DNA from: Polaribacter sp. Z022
GTDB lineage: Bacteria > Bacteroidota > Bacteroidia > Flavobacteriales > Flavobacteriaceae
Direction: 5' to 3'
NCBI RefSeq assembly: GCF_023555495.1
Contig: NZ_JALCZO010000001.1
Span: 1 to 64,000 of the forward strand
DNA length: 64,000 bases
In this document: one piece after another, positions 44,732-53,880 of the stretch
Layout: every line of letters starts with the position of its first letter
Position numbering within the stretch: position 1 is the first letter of the stretch
Translations under genes and position numbers: made by a program
Notes under the pieces: generated by a model
Database searches by the model: none
What the model was told of the DNA's origin: nothing
Seen by the model: only the letters and a program-made list of their open reading frames with translations

Positions 44732-44800
44732 CAAATATACTACCTTTTTATTTGATTCAAAATATATTTTTAGGTTAGTCTAAAAATTTTATTATTTTTG
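44732..44800. promoter_or_regulatory. Divergent promoters around a DtxR/IdeR-type box
   Basis: TTAGGTTAGTCTAA at 44770-44783 lies in a larger dyad TTTTTAG-N6-CTAAAAA (44767-44786) and matches the left 14 bases of the DtxR/IdeR consensus TTAGGTTAGSCTAACCTAA except for the degenerate position. Plus: TATTTTTG at 44793-44800 is a perfect -7 element for the TonB receptor; the box covers the -17 to -30 region. Minus: TATATTTG at 44739-44732 with a TTG 18 bp upstream (44760-44758) serves the repressor; the box sits just upstream. Confidence 0.75.
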
Positions 44801-44867
44801 CTGAAATATATTTTTAACTTATTTATTCTAAATAAAAATTAAAGTGTATTTAACTATAAATATTATA

Positions 44868-47108
44868 ATGAAAAAATCATTCTCTTTATACTTACTACTT
44901 TTAATCAGTGTAAATTTATATTCTCAAAATAACAGCATTGCTGGAAAAATTTTAGCAGATAATGAAGTATTACCTTATGCAAACATTTATTTGAAGAAAA
45001 CTAAAATAGGAACCTCTTCTAATGAAAACGGTTATTATAGTTTAAAAAATATTCCTAATGGAAATTACACTTTAGTTATAAGTAGCATAGGTTTTAAAAC
45101 TAAAACTGTTAAAATAAAATTTTCTAATAATAAAAAATTATTCAGAAATTTTACTTTAAAAGAGAGCAACATTTTAGATGAAGTTGTTATTTCTGGAACG
45201 TTAAAACCCGTAACAAAAACAGCTAGTCCTGTTCCTGTTGAAGTTTATAGCAAGACTTTTTTTAAGAAAAATCCTGCTCCTTCAATTTTTGAATCGTTGC
45301 AAAATGTTAATGGAATTAGACCTCAGTTAAACTGTAATGTTTGTAATACTGGAGATATTCATATAAATGGCTTAGAAGGTCCTTATACTTTTGTTTTAAT
45401 TGATGGCATGCCCCTGGTTAGTGGTCTTTCTACAGTATATGGTTTAACAGGAATACCACAAGCTTTAATAGAAAGAGTTGAAGTAGTTAAAGGCCCTGCA
45501 TCTACTTTATATGGATCAGAAGCTGTTGGTGGCATCATAAATATTATCACAAAAAAACCTTCAAGTTCACCTGCTTTAACAACAGATTCTTATATAAGTT
45601 CTTGGGGTGAAGTAAATACAGATTTAGGTTTAAAATATAAATTATCACAAAAATCTCAAGGATTATTAGGTATTAATTACTTTAACTTTCAAAATAGAAT
45701 TGATAATAATAACGATGGCTTTACAGATTTAACACTTCAAAATAGAATATCTGTCTTTAATAAAATAAATATTGAGAGAAAAAGCAACAAGGTTTTTACA
45801 ATTGCTGGTAGATACGTGTATGAAGATAGATGGGGAGGTGAAATGGATTGGCAAAGAAAATATAGAGGTGGTAATGTAAAATACGGAGAAAGTATTTATA
45901 CAAATAGATGGGAAACTTTTGGAACCTATCAATTACCAACCTCAGAAAATATTAATTTTCAATTTAGTGCAAATGGGCATTATCAAGATTCATTTTACGG
46001 AACAGATGCTTATGATGCAGAACAATTTATTGGTTTTGGTCAGTTAGTTTACAATAAGCAATTAAAAGAAAAACACGATATACTTTTAGGTGTTGCTTAT
46101 AGATATACTTTTTATGATGATAATACCTTTGCTACACTACAAGAAGATGGTGTTACTAATAAAACATCTATAACTCATTTACCAGGAATTTTTCTTCAAG
46201 ATGAAATACATCTTAACAAACAAAATAAATTACTTATTGGAGCAAGATGGGATTATAATAGTTTACATGGTAGTATATTTTCTCCTAGATTAAATTACAA
46301 ATGGAATTCAAAAGACAAGTCAAATATTTTTAGATTTAGTATTGGAAATGGTTTTAGAGTTGCAAATATTTTTACTGAAGATCATGCAGCATTAACAGGT
46401 GCTAGAAAAGTAGAATTTGAAGGAGAATTACAACCAGAAACTTCTTGGAATACAAACCTTAATTATGTAAAAAAAATAAATACAGAAAACGCATTTATCA
46501 CATTTGATGCAAGTGCTTTTTACACTTATTTTAATAATAGAATTTTACCTGATTATGAAACAGATACTAATAAAATTATATATGCAAATTTAAATGGACA
46601 TTCAGTTTCTAAAGGTATATCATTAAATACAGACATAACCTATACTAATGGATTGGCCATAAATTTAGGAGCAACATTAATGGATGTTTCAATTACCGAA
46701 AATGAAATAAAAACAAAACAATTACTTACAGAAAGTTTTAGTGGAGTTTGGAGTATTTCATATAGATTTAAAAACAACTTAATTTTAGATTATACAGGAA
46801 ATGTATATGGTCCAATGCGTTTACCTTTATTAGGAGAAAAAGATACCAGAGCAGAAAATTCTCCTTGGTATAGCATTCAAAATATTCAATTAACTAAAAA
46901 GTTTACAAATAGTTGGGAAATGTATGGAGGTGTAAAAAACCTTTTAAACTTTACACCAGCTGCAAACAGTATAAACAATTCTCTAAATCCTTTTGATGTT
47001 GGTATAGACACAGAAAAAAATCCAGAATTGGCCTTTGACCCTAGTTATGTTTATGCCTCAAACCAAGGTATTAGAGCTTTTATTGGATTAAGATATACTC
47101 TCTTCTAA
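44868..47108 (+). CDS. TonB-dependent outer-membrane receptor, metal-regulated
   Basis: 746 residues from the ATG at 44868 (MKKSFSLYLLLLISVNLYSQ signal peptide); a GTG-started longer frame at 44844 is rejected. Carboxypeptidase-regulatory-like domain (about 22-105), plug domain with LNCNVCNTGDIHINGLEGPY and VEVVKGPASTLYGSEAVGGI, and a 22-strand-type barrel ending GIRAFIGLRYTLF. The position behind a DtxR-type box, divergent from the repressor, points to uptake of an iron, haem or manganese-containing substrate. The plug has an unusual C-x2-C (NCNVCN), possibly a metal or disulfide site. Confidence 0.93.
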   Translation: MKKSFSLYLLLLISVNLYSQNNSIAGKILADNEVLPYANIYLKKTKIGTSSNENGYYSLKNIPNGNYTLVISSIGFKTKTVKIKFSNNKKLFRNFTLKESNILDEVVISGTLKPVTKTASPVPVEVYSKTFFKKNPAPSIFESLQNVNGIRPQLNCNVCNTGDIHINGLEGPYTFVLIDGMPLVSGLSTVYGLTGIPQALIERVEVVKGPASTLYGSEAVGGIINIITKKPSSSPALTTDSYISSWGEVNTDLGLKYKLSQKSQGLLGINYFNFQNRIDNNNDGFTDLTLQNRISVFNKINIERKSNKVFTIAGRYVYEDRWGGEMDWQRKYRGGNVKYGESIYTNRWETFGTYQLPTSENINFQFSANGHYQDSFYGTDAYDAEQFIGFGQLVYNKQLKEKHDILLGVAYRYTFYDDNTFATLQEDGVTNKTSITHLPGIFLQDEIHLNKQNKLLIGARWDYNSLHGSIFSPRLNYKWNSKDKSNIFRFSIGNGFRVANIFTEDHAALTGARKVEFEGELQPETSWNTNLNYVKKINTENAFITFDASAFYTYFNNRILPDYETDTNKIIYANLNGHSVSKGISLNTDITYTNGLAINLGATLMDVSITENEIKTKQLLTESFSGVWSISYRFKNNLILDYTGNVYGPMRLPLLGEKDTRAENSPWYSIQNIQLTKKFTNSWEMYGGVKNLLNFTPAANSINNSLNPFDVGIDTEKNPELAFDPSYVYASNQGIRAFIGLRYTLF

Positions 47109-47110
47109 TT

Positions 47111-47575
47111 ATGACAAAAATTATATTTGTAGTTTTACTATTCTATTGCATTACTGTTCAGTCTCAAAGTGATAAAGAAATATTAAAAATATTTTCTTTT
47201 GAAGAAGTAGAAATTTTACAGAAACAAAACGCAAAACCAATTTTGGTTTATATTTATACAGATTGGTGTAAATTTTGTTTTGGAATGAATAAAAATACTT
47301 TTAGTGATAGAAAAGTAATCAAAAATCTAAATGATAAATTTTACTTTATAAAGTTAAATGCTGAAAATAAAAAAGATATTACTTTTTTAAACAAAACTTT
47401 TACTTATAAACCTTCAGGAATTAATACAGGTATACACGAATTGACTAATGAATTAGCATCAATAAAAAATAACGTGAGTTATCCTACAATAACAAAACTG
47501 AATCAAAATTTTGAGATAGAATTTCAAAAGGTTGGATTTATAAATAGTAAAAATTTATTACAATTTATAAAATAA
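47111..47575 (+). CDS. Exported thioredoxin-like protein
   Basis: 154 residues, signal peptide MTKIIFVVLLFYCITVQS. Thioredoxin fold with the active site WCKFC in IYTDWCKFCFGMNKNTFSDR (about 53-57) and a cis-Pro region NNVSYPTITKLN. Two bp after the receptor stop, so it is coregulated; it may keep the receptor's C-x2-C reduced or act in metal release (inference). Confidence 0.9.
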   Translation: MTKIIFVVLLFYCITVQSQSDKEILKIFSFEEVEILQKQNAKPILVYIYTDWCKFCFGMNKNTFSDRKVIKNLNDKFYFIKLNAENKKDITFLNKTFTYKPSGINTGIHELTNELASIKNNVSYPTITKLNQNFEIEFQKVGFINSKNLLQFIK

Positions 47576-47580
47576 GCTTT

Positions 47581-48138
47581 TTAGTGAGAGCTACTCCAAA
47601 GTCTAGGATTCAGAGTTCTAGAACCAAAACTATAAACCAAACCTATAGAAGTCATTGTATGTGATTTTTGACTCTGAAATTTATCTTGAGAATACTTATA
47701 CATAAACTGAAGATTTAATCCATATTTATCAGAGAACCAAAAAGTATTACCTACACCAAAATTTGCTGTTGGAGTTGTTACCACTTCTGCTTTAATAAAA
47801 CTTCCTCCTATAAATACATAAGGAACTACATTGTTTTGAGAAGTACCAAAATCATACCTAGCTAATCCATCAAAAGTTGTATATTTTTGACTATCGCCAA
47901 TAGAAGTAGAAATTGCTCCAACAAAAGTAATATTAGAAAACATATATTTTGATAAAGAAAATCTTGGAGATTGATTTATAAAACTACCTCCTATAACTTT
48001 TCCATCTGCTTCAGAATATTTAACTGAGGCTAAATCTATACCAAAAGTCCATTTATTATCTGCATTTTGACTAAAAACAGACGAAGTAATTAACAATAAA
48101 AATATTGCTAAATAATTGTATTTATTTTTCATTTTCAA
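47581..48138 (-). CDS. Small outer-membrane beta-barrel protein
   Basis: 185 residues with signal peptide (MKMKNKYNYLAIFLLLITSS-VFSQ); Met3 is an alternative start. Barrel-type strands (KWTFGIDLASVKYSEADG, FVGAISTSIGDSQKYTTFDG, GLNLQFMYKYSQDKFQSQ, TSIGLVYSFG), similar in order to the N-terminal barrel of the OmpA/TSP3 protein at 38505 but without its other domains. It is convergent with the thioredoxin gene, only 5 bp apart. Function unknown. Confidence 0.72.
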   Translation of the reverse strand: MKMKNKYNYLAIFLLLITSSVFSQNADNKWTFGIDLASVKYSEADGKVIGGSFINQSPRFSLSKYMFSNITFVGAISTSIGDSQKYTTFDGLARYDFGTSQNNVVPYVFIGGSFIKAEVVTTPTANFGVGNTFWFSDKYGLNLQFMYKYSQDKFQSQKSHTMTSIGLVYSFGSRTLNPRLWSSSH

Positions 48139-48154
48139 TAAGGGGGTTTAATTC

Positions 48155-48246
48155 ACAGTTATAAAACTGTTTAACGGCAAATATATTGTATTCTACAAGA
48201 AAACAAAATAGTTATGTGTTTTTTTAATTGTTAAGATTTACATTTG
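48155..48246. promoter_or_regulatory. Palindrome and mfd -7 element
   Basis: ACAGTT-ATAA-AACTGT at 48155-48170 is a perfect dyad 17 bp upstream of the barrel gene start (minus) and is a possible operator. TACATTTG at 48239-48246 matches TAnnTTTG for mfd, 17 bp before its TTG start. Confidence 0.45.
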
Positions 48247-48263
48247 CATAAAATATTACTCAG

Positions 48264-51200
48264 TTGAGCAAGCAGAACATTGTAAATCAATATCAAAAAT
48301 CTGCGAATGTTTCGCAGATAATTACAAAGCTTCAACAAGACAAAAACCAATTTCATATTTCGAATTTGGTTGGGTCTTCGTTGTCTTTTGTCATTTCAGA
48401 AACTTTTAAAAAAGCAGATAAACCTTATCTTTTAATTTTTAATGACAAAGAAGAAGCTGCTTATTATTTAAATGATTTAGAACAATTATTAGGCGATAAA
48501 AATGTATTGTTTTATCCAGGTTCTTACAGAAGACCTTATCAAATAGAAGAAACAGACAATGCCAATGTTTTATTACGTTCAGAAGTTTTAAATAGAATAA
48601 ATTCTAGAAAAAAACCTGCAGTAATTGTTACTTATCCAACTGCTTTATTTGAAAAAGTTGTCACAAAAAAAGAATTAGAAAAAAGTACTTTAAAAGTTGC
48701 TGTTGGTGAAGAATTATCACTCGATTTTGTAAATGAAGTTTTATTTGAATATAAATTTAAAAGAGTTGATTTTGTTACAGAACCTGGAGATTTTTCAGTT
48801 CGTGGTGGAATTATAGATGTATTTTCATTTTCTAATGATGAACCTTATAGAATAGAGTTTTTTGGCGATGAAATTGATAGCATTAGAACTTTTGATGTAG
48901 AAACTCAATTATCTAAAGAGAAACTGAAAAAAGTTTCTATAATGCCAAATGTAGAAAACAAAGCGCTTCAAGAAAACAGAGAAAGCTTCTTAAAATACAT
49001 TTCATCTAAAACAGTAGTTTTTGCTAAAAACATCGATTTAATTTCTGGAAAACTCGATAAATTTTACCAAAAAGCAGAAGAAGCTTTTAACGATTTATCT
49101 AAAGAAATTAATCATGCAAAACCTTCAGAATTATTTTGCGATGGTAACTTTATTAAAAATCAACTGCAAGATTTTTCATTAATCAGTTTTGGAAATTCAA
49201 ATTTAGAAAGCAAACCAGAAATAACTTTTAACACAAACCCACAACCTTCATTTAACAAGCAATTCAATTTATTAATTGATAATTTAGAAGAATACAATAA
49301 AGCAAAATTTACCAATTATATCTTTTGCGCAAACGATCAACAAGCTAAACGTTTTCACGATATTTTTGACGATGCAGAACAAGAAGTTCATTATGAAACT
49401 ATTGTTTTTCCTTTATATAAAGGGTTTGTAGATGTAGAACAGAAATTGGTTTGTTATACAGATCATGAAATTTTTGAACGTTATCATAAATTCCGATTAA
49501 AAAACGGATATGCTAAAAAGCAAGCCATTACACTTCAAGAATTAAACAAACTAGAAATTGGAGATTATGTAACACACATGGACCATGGAATTGGAAAATT
49601 TGGTGGTTTGCAAAAAATTGATGTTCAAGGTAAAAAGCAAGAAGCCATTAAGTTAGTGTATGGAGAAAGAGACATTTTATATGTAAGTATTCACTCATTA
49701 CATAAAATTTCTAAGTTTAATGGTAAAGATGGTAAAGCGCCTAAAATTTACAAATTAGGATCTGGTGCTTGGAAAAAAGTAAAACAAAAAACCAAAGCTA
49801 GAGTTAAACATATTGTTTATAATTTAATTCAATTATATGCTAAAAGAAAACTACAAAAAGGATTTTCTTTTGGACCAGATACACATATACAACATGAGTT
49901 AGAAGGTAGTTTTATGTATGAAGATACTCCAGATCAATTTACAGCAACACAAGATGTAAAAACTGATATGGAAAAAGAACAACCCATGGACAGATTGGTT
50001 TGTGGTGATGTTGGTTTTGGTAAAACTGAAGTAGCTGTAAGAGCAGCTTTTAAAGCTGTTGACAATGGTAAGCAAGTAGCAATTTTAGTTCCTACAACAA
50101 TTCTTGCTTTTCAACATTACAAAACATTTTCTGAGCGTTTAAAAAATTTTCCAATCAAGATTGATTATTTAAACAGATTTAGAACTGCAAAACAAAAAAC
50201 AAATGCTATTGATGGTGTAAATAAAGGTGAAGTTGATATTATTATTGGAACCCATCAATTAACAAATAAAAGAATTCAGTTTAAAGATTTAGGTTTATTA
50301 ATTATAGATGAAGAACAAAAATTTGGTGTTGCTGTAAAAGACAAGTTAAAAACATTAAAAGAAAATGTAGATACATTAACTTTAACTGCTACTCCAATTC
50401 CAAGAACTTTGCAATTTAGCTTAATGGCTGCAAGAGATTTATCTGTTATTAAAACTCCTCCACCAAACAGACATCCTATAGAAAGTAATGTTATTCGTTT
50501 TTCTGAAGAAACCATTAGAGACGCAATTTCTTATGAAATTTCTAGAGGTGGACAAGTTTTCTTTATTCATAACAGAATAGAAAACATAAAAGAAGTAGCA
50601 GGTTTGTTACAAAGATTGGTTCCGTCTGCAAAAATAGGAATTGGTCATGGACAAATGGAAGGTAAAAAATTAGAAGAATTGATGCTCGGTTTTATGAGTG
50701 GAGATTTTGATGTTTTGGTATCTACAACCATTATAGAAAGTGGATTGGATGTCCCAAATGCCAACACCATTTTTATTAATAATGCCAATAATTTTGGATT
50801 ATCAGATTTACACCAAATGCGTGGTAGAGTTGGTAGAAGTAATAAAAAAGCATTTTGTTATTTTATTACACCTCCTTATCATATGATGACTGATGATGCC
50901 AGAAAACGTATTGAAGCTTTGGTTTTATTTTCTGATTTAGGAAGCGGAATTAACATTGCCATGAAAGATTTAGAAATTCGTGGAGCAGGTGATTTATTGG
51001 GTGGTGAACAAAGTGGATTTATTAATGATATTGGGTTTGATACTTATCAAAAAATATTACAAGAAGCCATAGAAGAATTAAAAGAAAATGAGTTTAAAGA
51101 ACTCTATCCTACAGACAATTCTAAACCAAAAGAGTTTGTAAAAGAAGTACAAATTGATACCGATTTCGAAATACTTTTTCCTGATGATTATATCAATTCT

Positions 51201-51596
51201 ATTACAGAAAGACTTGCTTTATATAATAAATTAAGTACTCTAAAAACCGAAGATGAATTGCAAGTTTTTGAGACTGAAATTGTAGATCGTTTTGGCGAAA
51301 TTCCTACGCAAGTAGAAGTTTTATTAGATTCTGTTCGTATAAAATGGTTGGCAAAAGAACATGGTTTAGAAAAAATTATTTTGAAACAAAAAAGAATGAT
51401 TGGGTATTTTGTTTCTAATCAGCAAAGTGAATTTTATCAAACAGAAGCGTTTACAAAAATGCTTAAATACGTACAACAGAATCCTAAAAGTTGTGTAATG
51501 AAAGAAAAGCAAACAAAATCTGGATTGCGTTTATTAATTACATTTATTAGAATTGATACTGTTAAAACTGCTTTGTCTATTTTACAGAAAATTTAG
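48264..51596 (+). CDS. mfd: Transcription-repair coupling factor
   Basis: Removes RNA polymerase stalled at DNA lesions and recruits UvrA. 1110 residues. Order: UvrB-like N-terminal modules, RNA-polymerase-interacting domain (LEIGDYVTHMDHGIGKFGGL), RecG-like helicase with Walker A GDVGFGKTEVA, DEEQ box IIDEEQKFGV, TATPIPRT, STTIIESGLDVPNANTIFI and QMRGRVGRS, and the C-terminal D7 domain. The start is most likely TTG at 48264 (MSKQNIVNQYQKS); an in-frame TAA lies 12 bp upstream and no ATG is available until deep in the protein. Confidence 0.96.
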   Translation: MSKQNIVNQYQKSANVSQIITKLQQDKNQFHISNLVGSSLSFVISETFKKADKPYLLIFNDKEEAAYYLNDLEQLLGDKNVLFYPGSYRRPYQIEETDNANVLLRSEVLNRINSRKKPAVIVTYPTALFEKVVTKKELEKSTLKVAVGEELSLDFVNEVLFEYKFKRVDFVTEPGDFSVRGGIIDVFSFSNDEPYRIEFFGDEIDSIRTFDVETQLSKEKLKKVSIMPNVENKALQENRESFLKYISSKTVVFAKNIDLISGKLDKFYQKAEEAFNDLSKEINHAKPSELFCDGNFIKNQLQDFSLISFGNSNLESKPEITFNTNPQPSFNKQFNLLIDNLEEYNKAKFTNYIFCANDQQAKRFHDIFDDAEQEVHYETIVFPLYKGFVDVEQKLVCYTDHEIFERYHKFRLKNGYAKKQAITLQELNKLEIGDYVTHMDHGIGKFGGLQKIDVQGKKQEAIKLVYGERDILYVSIHSLHKISKFNGKDGKAPKIYKLGSGAWKKVKQKTKARVKHIVYNLIQLYAKRKLQKGFSFGPDTHIQHELEGSFMYEDTPDQFTATQDVKTDMEKEQPMDRLVCGDVGFGKTEVAVRAAFKAVDNGKQVAILVPTTILAFQHYKTFSERLKNFPIKIDYLNRFRTAKQKTNAIDGVNKGEVDIIIGTHQLTNKRIQFKDLGLLIIDEEQKFGVAVKDKLKTLKENVDTLTLTATPIPRTLQFSLMAARDLSVIKTPPPNRHPIESNVIRFSEETIRDAISYEISRGGQVFFIHNRIENIKEVAGLLQRLVPSAKIGIGHGQMEGKKLEELMLGFMSGDFDVLVSTTIIESGLDVPNANTIFINNANNFGLSDLHQMRGRVGRSNKKAFCYFITPPYHMMTDDARKRIEALVLFSDLGSGINIAMKDLEIRGAGDLLGGEQSGFINDIGFDTYQKILQEAIEELKENEFKELYPTDNSKPKEFVKEVQIDTDFEILFPDDYINSITERLALYNKLSTLKTEDELQVFETEIVDRFGEIPTQVEVLLDSVRIKWLAKEHGLEKIILKQKRMIGYFVSNQQSEFYQTEAFTKMLKYVQQNPKSCVMKEKQTKSGLRLLITFIRIDTVKTALSILQKI

Positions 51597-51607
51597 GCTA
51601 TTTTTTT

Positions 51608-51744
51608 GAAGCTATTTCCTGCTTTCGGCACTCGCTTTTTTTACTTTGTTCTCGATACAAATTTGTTCATTCTTCACAAATTTACTCGAACTGACAGTAA
51701 AAAAGAGCTCAAACAAATGCCTCTATCAGGGCTAGACTTGTTTG
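51608..51744 (+). repeat. Long intergenic repeat, left copy
   Basis: Starts GAAGCTATTTCCTGCTTTCG and ends with the block 51701-51744 (AAAAGAGCTCAAACAAA ... CTTGTTTG). The same two blocks occur inverted at 52023-52108 (first block 34 nt with two mismatches). Compared with the right copy it carries about 50 bp extra (51649-51696), itself with the TCTCGATACAA ... ACTCGAACTGACA form of a flavobacterial palindromic repeat. Confidence 0.8.
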
Positions 51745-51754
51745 GAAACTAAAG

Positions 51755-51785
51755 TTTGTCATTTCGACTTTATGGAGAAATCTAA
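51755..51785 (+). repeat. Palindromic repeat GTCATTTCGA-N7-GGAGAAATCT, copy 1
   Basis: TTTGTCATTTCGA, variable middle (CTTTATG), GAGAAATCTAA. Same family as 51838-51870 and, inverted, 57952-57980 inside leuS. Confidence 0.75.
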
Positions 51786-51837
51786 TAATAACCTGAGTTT
51801 AATTGTTATTTTACCTATAATTTACTAAAAGTCAACA

Positions 51838-51870
51838 TTTTGTCATTTCGACCTTGTGGAGAAATCTAAA
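51838..51870 (+). repeat. Palindromic repeat GTCATTTCGA-N7-GGAGAAATCT, copy 2
   Basis: TTTTGTCATTTCGA, middle CCTTGTG, GAGAAATCTAAA; direct repeat of copy 1, 83 bp apart. Confidence 0.75.
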
Positions 51871-52022
51871 TTACACAATTTTAAATAAAGAGATTCCTCT
51901 ATTTCGCTATCTCTACAATTGGAAAGACATTAAGTGTATTAAATGTTAGAAGTACAGAAATAAATTAATCGAACTCAGAAAACTAATAAATCATTAAAAA
52001 AACCTTGAAAAAAAATAGCCAG

Positions 52023-52108
52023 CAAACAAGTTTAGCCCTGATTGAGCGGTTTGTTTGAGCTCTTTTGAGGAACGAAAAAAGCGAGTAGCGAAAGCAGGAA
52101 ATAGCTTC
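52023..52108 (-). repeat. Long intergenic repeat, right copy (inverted)
   Basis: Reverse complement of the left copy without its 50-bp insertion. Its outer edge reaches base 52108, the last base of the MutS-like stop codon, as the left copy's edge lies 11 bp after the mfd stop. Confidence 0.8.
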
Positions 52109-53877
52109 TAAACAATTTCCATTTTCTTCAACAAAAATGAAGCATTCATGTTTTTACAAATTCCAGATTTTAAAGTGTAATCGAAATGCAGTTCATCATC
52201 TACAATTTCTGCATCAAAATAATAATTTTTAATGTCTGTAAACTCGTTTTCTAGTTCGCATAAACTAACATCATGAGTTGCAATGATACCTGTAGACTTT
52301 GATTTTGTTAGTTTTTCTACAAACTTTTTTGAGCCAATAGCTTTGTCTTTACTATTGGTTCCTTTTAAAATTTCATCTAAAATGATAAAATAATCTTTGG
52401 TTTCAATTTGGTCTACAATAAATTTTAAACGCTTTAATTCTGAATAAAAATAAGATTCATCTTCTGTAAGAGAATCTGTGGTTCTCATACTTGTAATTAA
52501 CTTAATTGGCGAATATTGAAAGTTTTTAGCACAAACAGGCAAACCACAATTGGCCATAACAATAGACAAAGAAACGGTTCTTAAAAAAGTACTTTTACCT
52601 GCCATATTTGCTCCTGTAACTATAAAAAATTGCTCCTTATTAATGTTAAAATTATTATCAACTCTTTTAGTTGCATCTAAAAGTGGATGCCCTAAATTGG
52701 TGGCTTTTATAATTTCTTTTTCTGGTGTTAAAACAGGAAAAACAAAACTTGTGTGGTTAAAATTAAAGTTTGCTAACGAGTTTTGAGCATCAAAAAATGC
52801 AACTACAGAAAACCATTTTTTTACAGTATGTTTATATTTAGAAATCCATTTTTCTACATTTACTGCTGTTCTAATTTCAGTTAAAAAAAGTCCATTACCA
52901 ACAACTGCAATAATTACATTATTTCTTTGATCAAAAGCATCTAAAAATCTTGAAAATTCTTTAAATATTAAAGAAGCCTTTTTGTTTTCTGTGTTGATTA
53001 TTGCTTGTTTTTCTTTTAATATTTTAGATACAAACTGCTCGTTTTCTATTTCATTTAAGAGGATATGATATTGCTTAAACGTTTCTCTTATTTTATCGGT
53101 TTCTGTGTAAAGATTATTTGTCTTTTTTAAGAATCTTCCTGTTATAAAAAGTCCAATAAAAAACCATATCAATAGATATGAAAATGAAACAATTCCTAAA
53201 GAAACCAAACCTATTAAAACTAATGAAATAACAGAAAACACAATTTGAATGGTTCCTAAAATTTTAGGCAATACAGTTTTATAATTATGAATCCAATCTA
53301 CAATAAAACCTGATGTATTTTTTGTAGTTACCAAACTTGCTAAAGCAGAAAAATGTTGTCTCCAAGTAACTTTTTTAGACAATTCTTTTATAGTATTTTG
53401 TTTTTCTAAAATAGCGTCAGTTTTGTTTTCTGTAAGAATTTTTGACAGATTAGTTTTTCCATCTATAGTTACTGTTCTGTTGATGTATTGAAAGAAAGAA
53501 CCAACTCCAAATAAATCAATATCGTTACTATAATAATGAGTTGGATTTATAAATTCTTTACCTGAATCTAATTGATGAAAATTTCTATTTAAAACCTCTA
53601 ATTCGGTTTTATTAATTTTAATTTTAGCATTAATAATTGCTCTTTTTCTTTGTAAATTAACGTGTTTTATCACTAAAAATGCAAATAAAACAACACCTAA
53701 AAAAGCAATGATAAATACATCTGGGTATGTACCAAATGTTAGATAAACTAAGAAACAAGTAGTTAAAAAAACAGCAAATCTAAAAACACTTAAGTTTACA
53801 GATTTCTTTTTTAAAGAAGCTGCTTGGTTTTCTAAATTTGACTTTTGTTCAGTATAAAAATTGAAAGGTTTTTTCAT
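52108..53877 (-). CDS. Membrane-anchored MutS-like ATPase
   Basis: 589 residues. The C-terminal ~200 residues are a clear MutS-family ATPase: Walker A TGANMAGKSTFLRTV, signature ESYFYSELKRL, Walker B DYFIILDEILKGTNSKDKAI and ATHDVSLCE. The mismatch-binding N-terminal domain of MutS is absent. Instead there are hydrophobic pairs at about 30-68 (FAVFLTTCFLVYLTFGTYPD, VFIIAFLGVVLFAFLVIKH) and 207-248 (IVFSVISLVLIGLVSLGIVS, LLIWFFIGLFITGRF), so it should sit in the inner membrane with the ATPase in the cytoplasm. A mismatch-repair role is not supported. Three bp after the next upstream gene. Confidence 0.88.
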   Translation of the reverse strand: MKKPFNFYTEQKSNLENQAASLKKKSVNLSVFRFAVFLTTCFLVYLTFGTYPDVFIIAFLGVVLFAFLVIKHVNLQRKRAIINAKIKINKTELEVLNRNFHQLDSGKEFINPTHYYSNDIDLFGVGSFFQYINRTVTIDGKTNLSKILTENKTDAILEKQNTIKELSKKVTWRQHFSALASLVTTKNTSGFIVDWIHNYKTVLPKILGTIQIVFSVISLVLIGLVSLGIVSFSYLLIWFFIGLFITGRFLKKTNNLYTETDKIRETFKQYHILLNEIENEQFVSKILKEKQAIINTENKKASLIFKEFSRFLDAFDQRNNVIIAVVGNGLFLTEIRTAVNVEKWISKYKHTVKKWFSVVAFFDAQNSLANFNFNHTSFVFPVLTPEKEIIKATNLGHPLLDATKRVDNNFNINKEQFFIVTGANMAGKSTFLRTVSLSIVMANCGLPVCAKNFQYSPIKLITSMRTTDSLTEDESYFYSELKRLKFIVDQIETKDYFIILDEILKGTNSKDKAIGSKKFVEKLTKSKSTGIIATHDVSLCELENEFTDIKNYYFDAEIVDDELHFDYTLKSGICKNMNASFLLKKMEIV

Positions 53878-53880
53878 TAT

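Larger units (their letters stand above)
51597..52107. other. Repeat-packed intergenic region between convergent genes
   Basis: 511 bp without a gene. Outer inverted repeats (51608-51744 and 52023-52108) enclose two direct copies of a palindromic repeat (51755 and 51838) and a degraded third partner (AGATTCCTCTATTTCGC, about 51890). It separates the ends of mfd and the MutS-like gene and may serve as terminator and mRNA 3' stabiliser. Confidence 0.75.
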
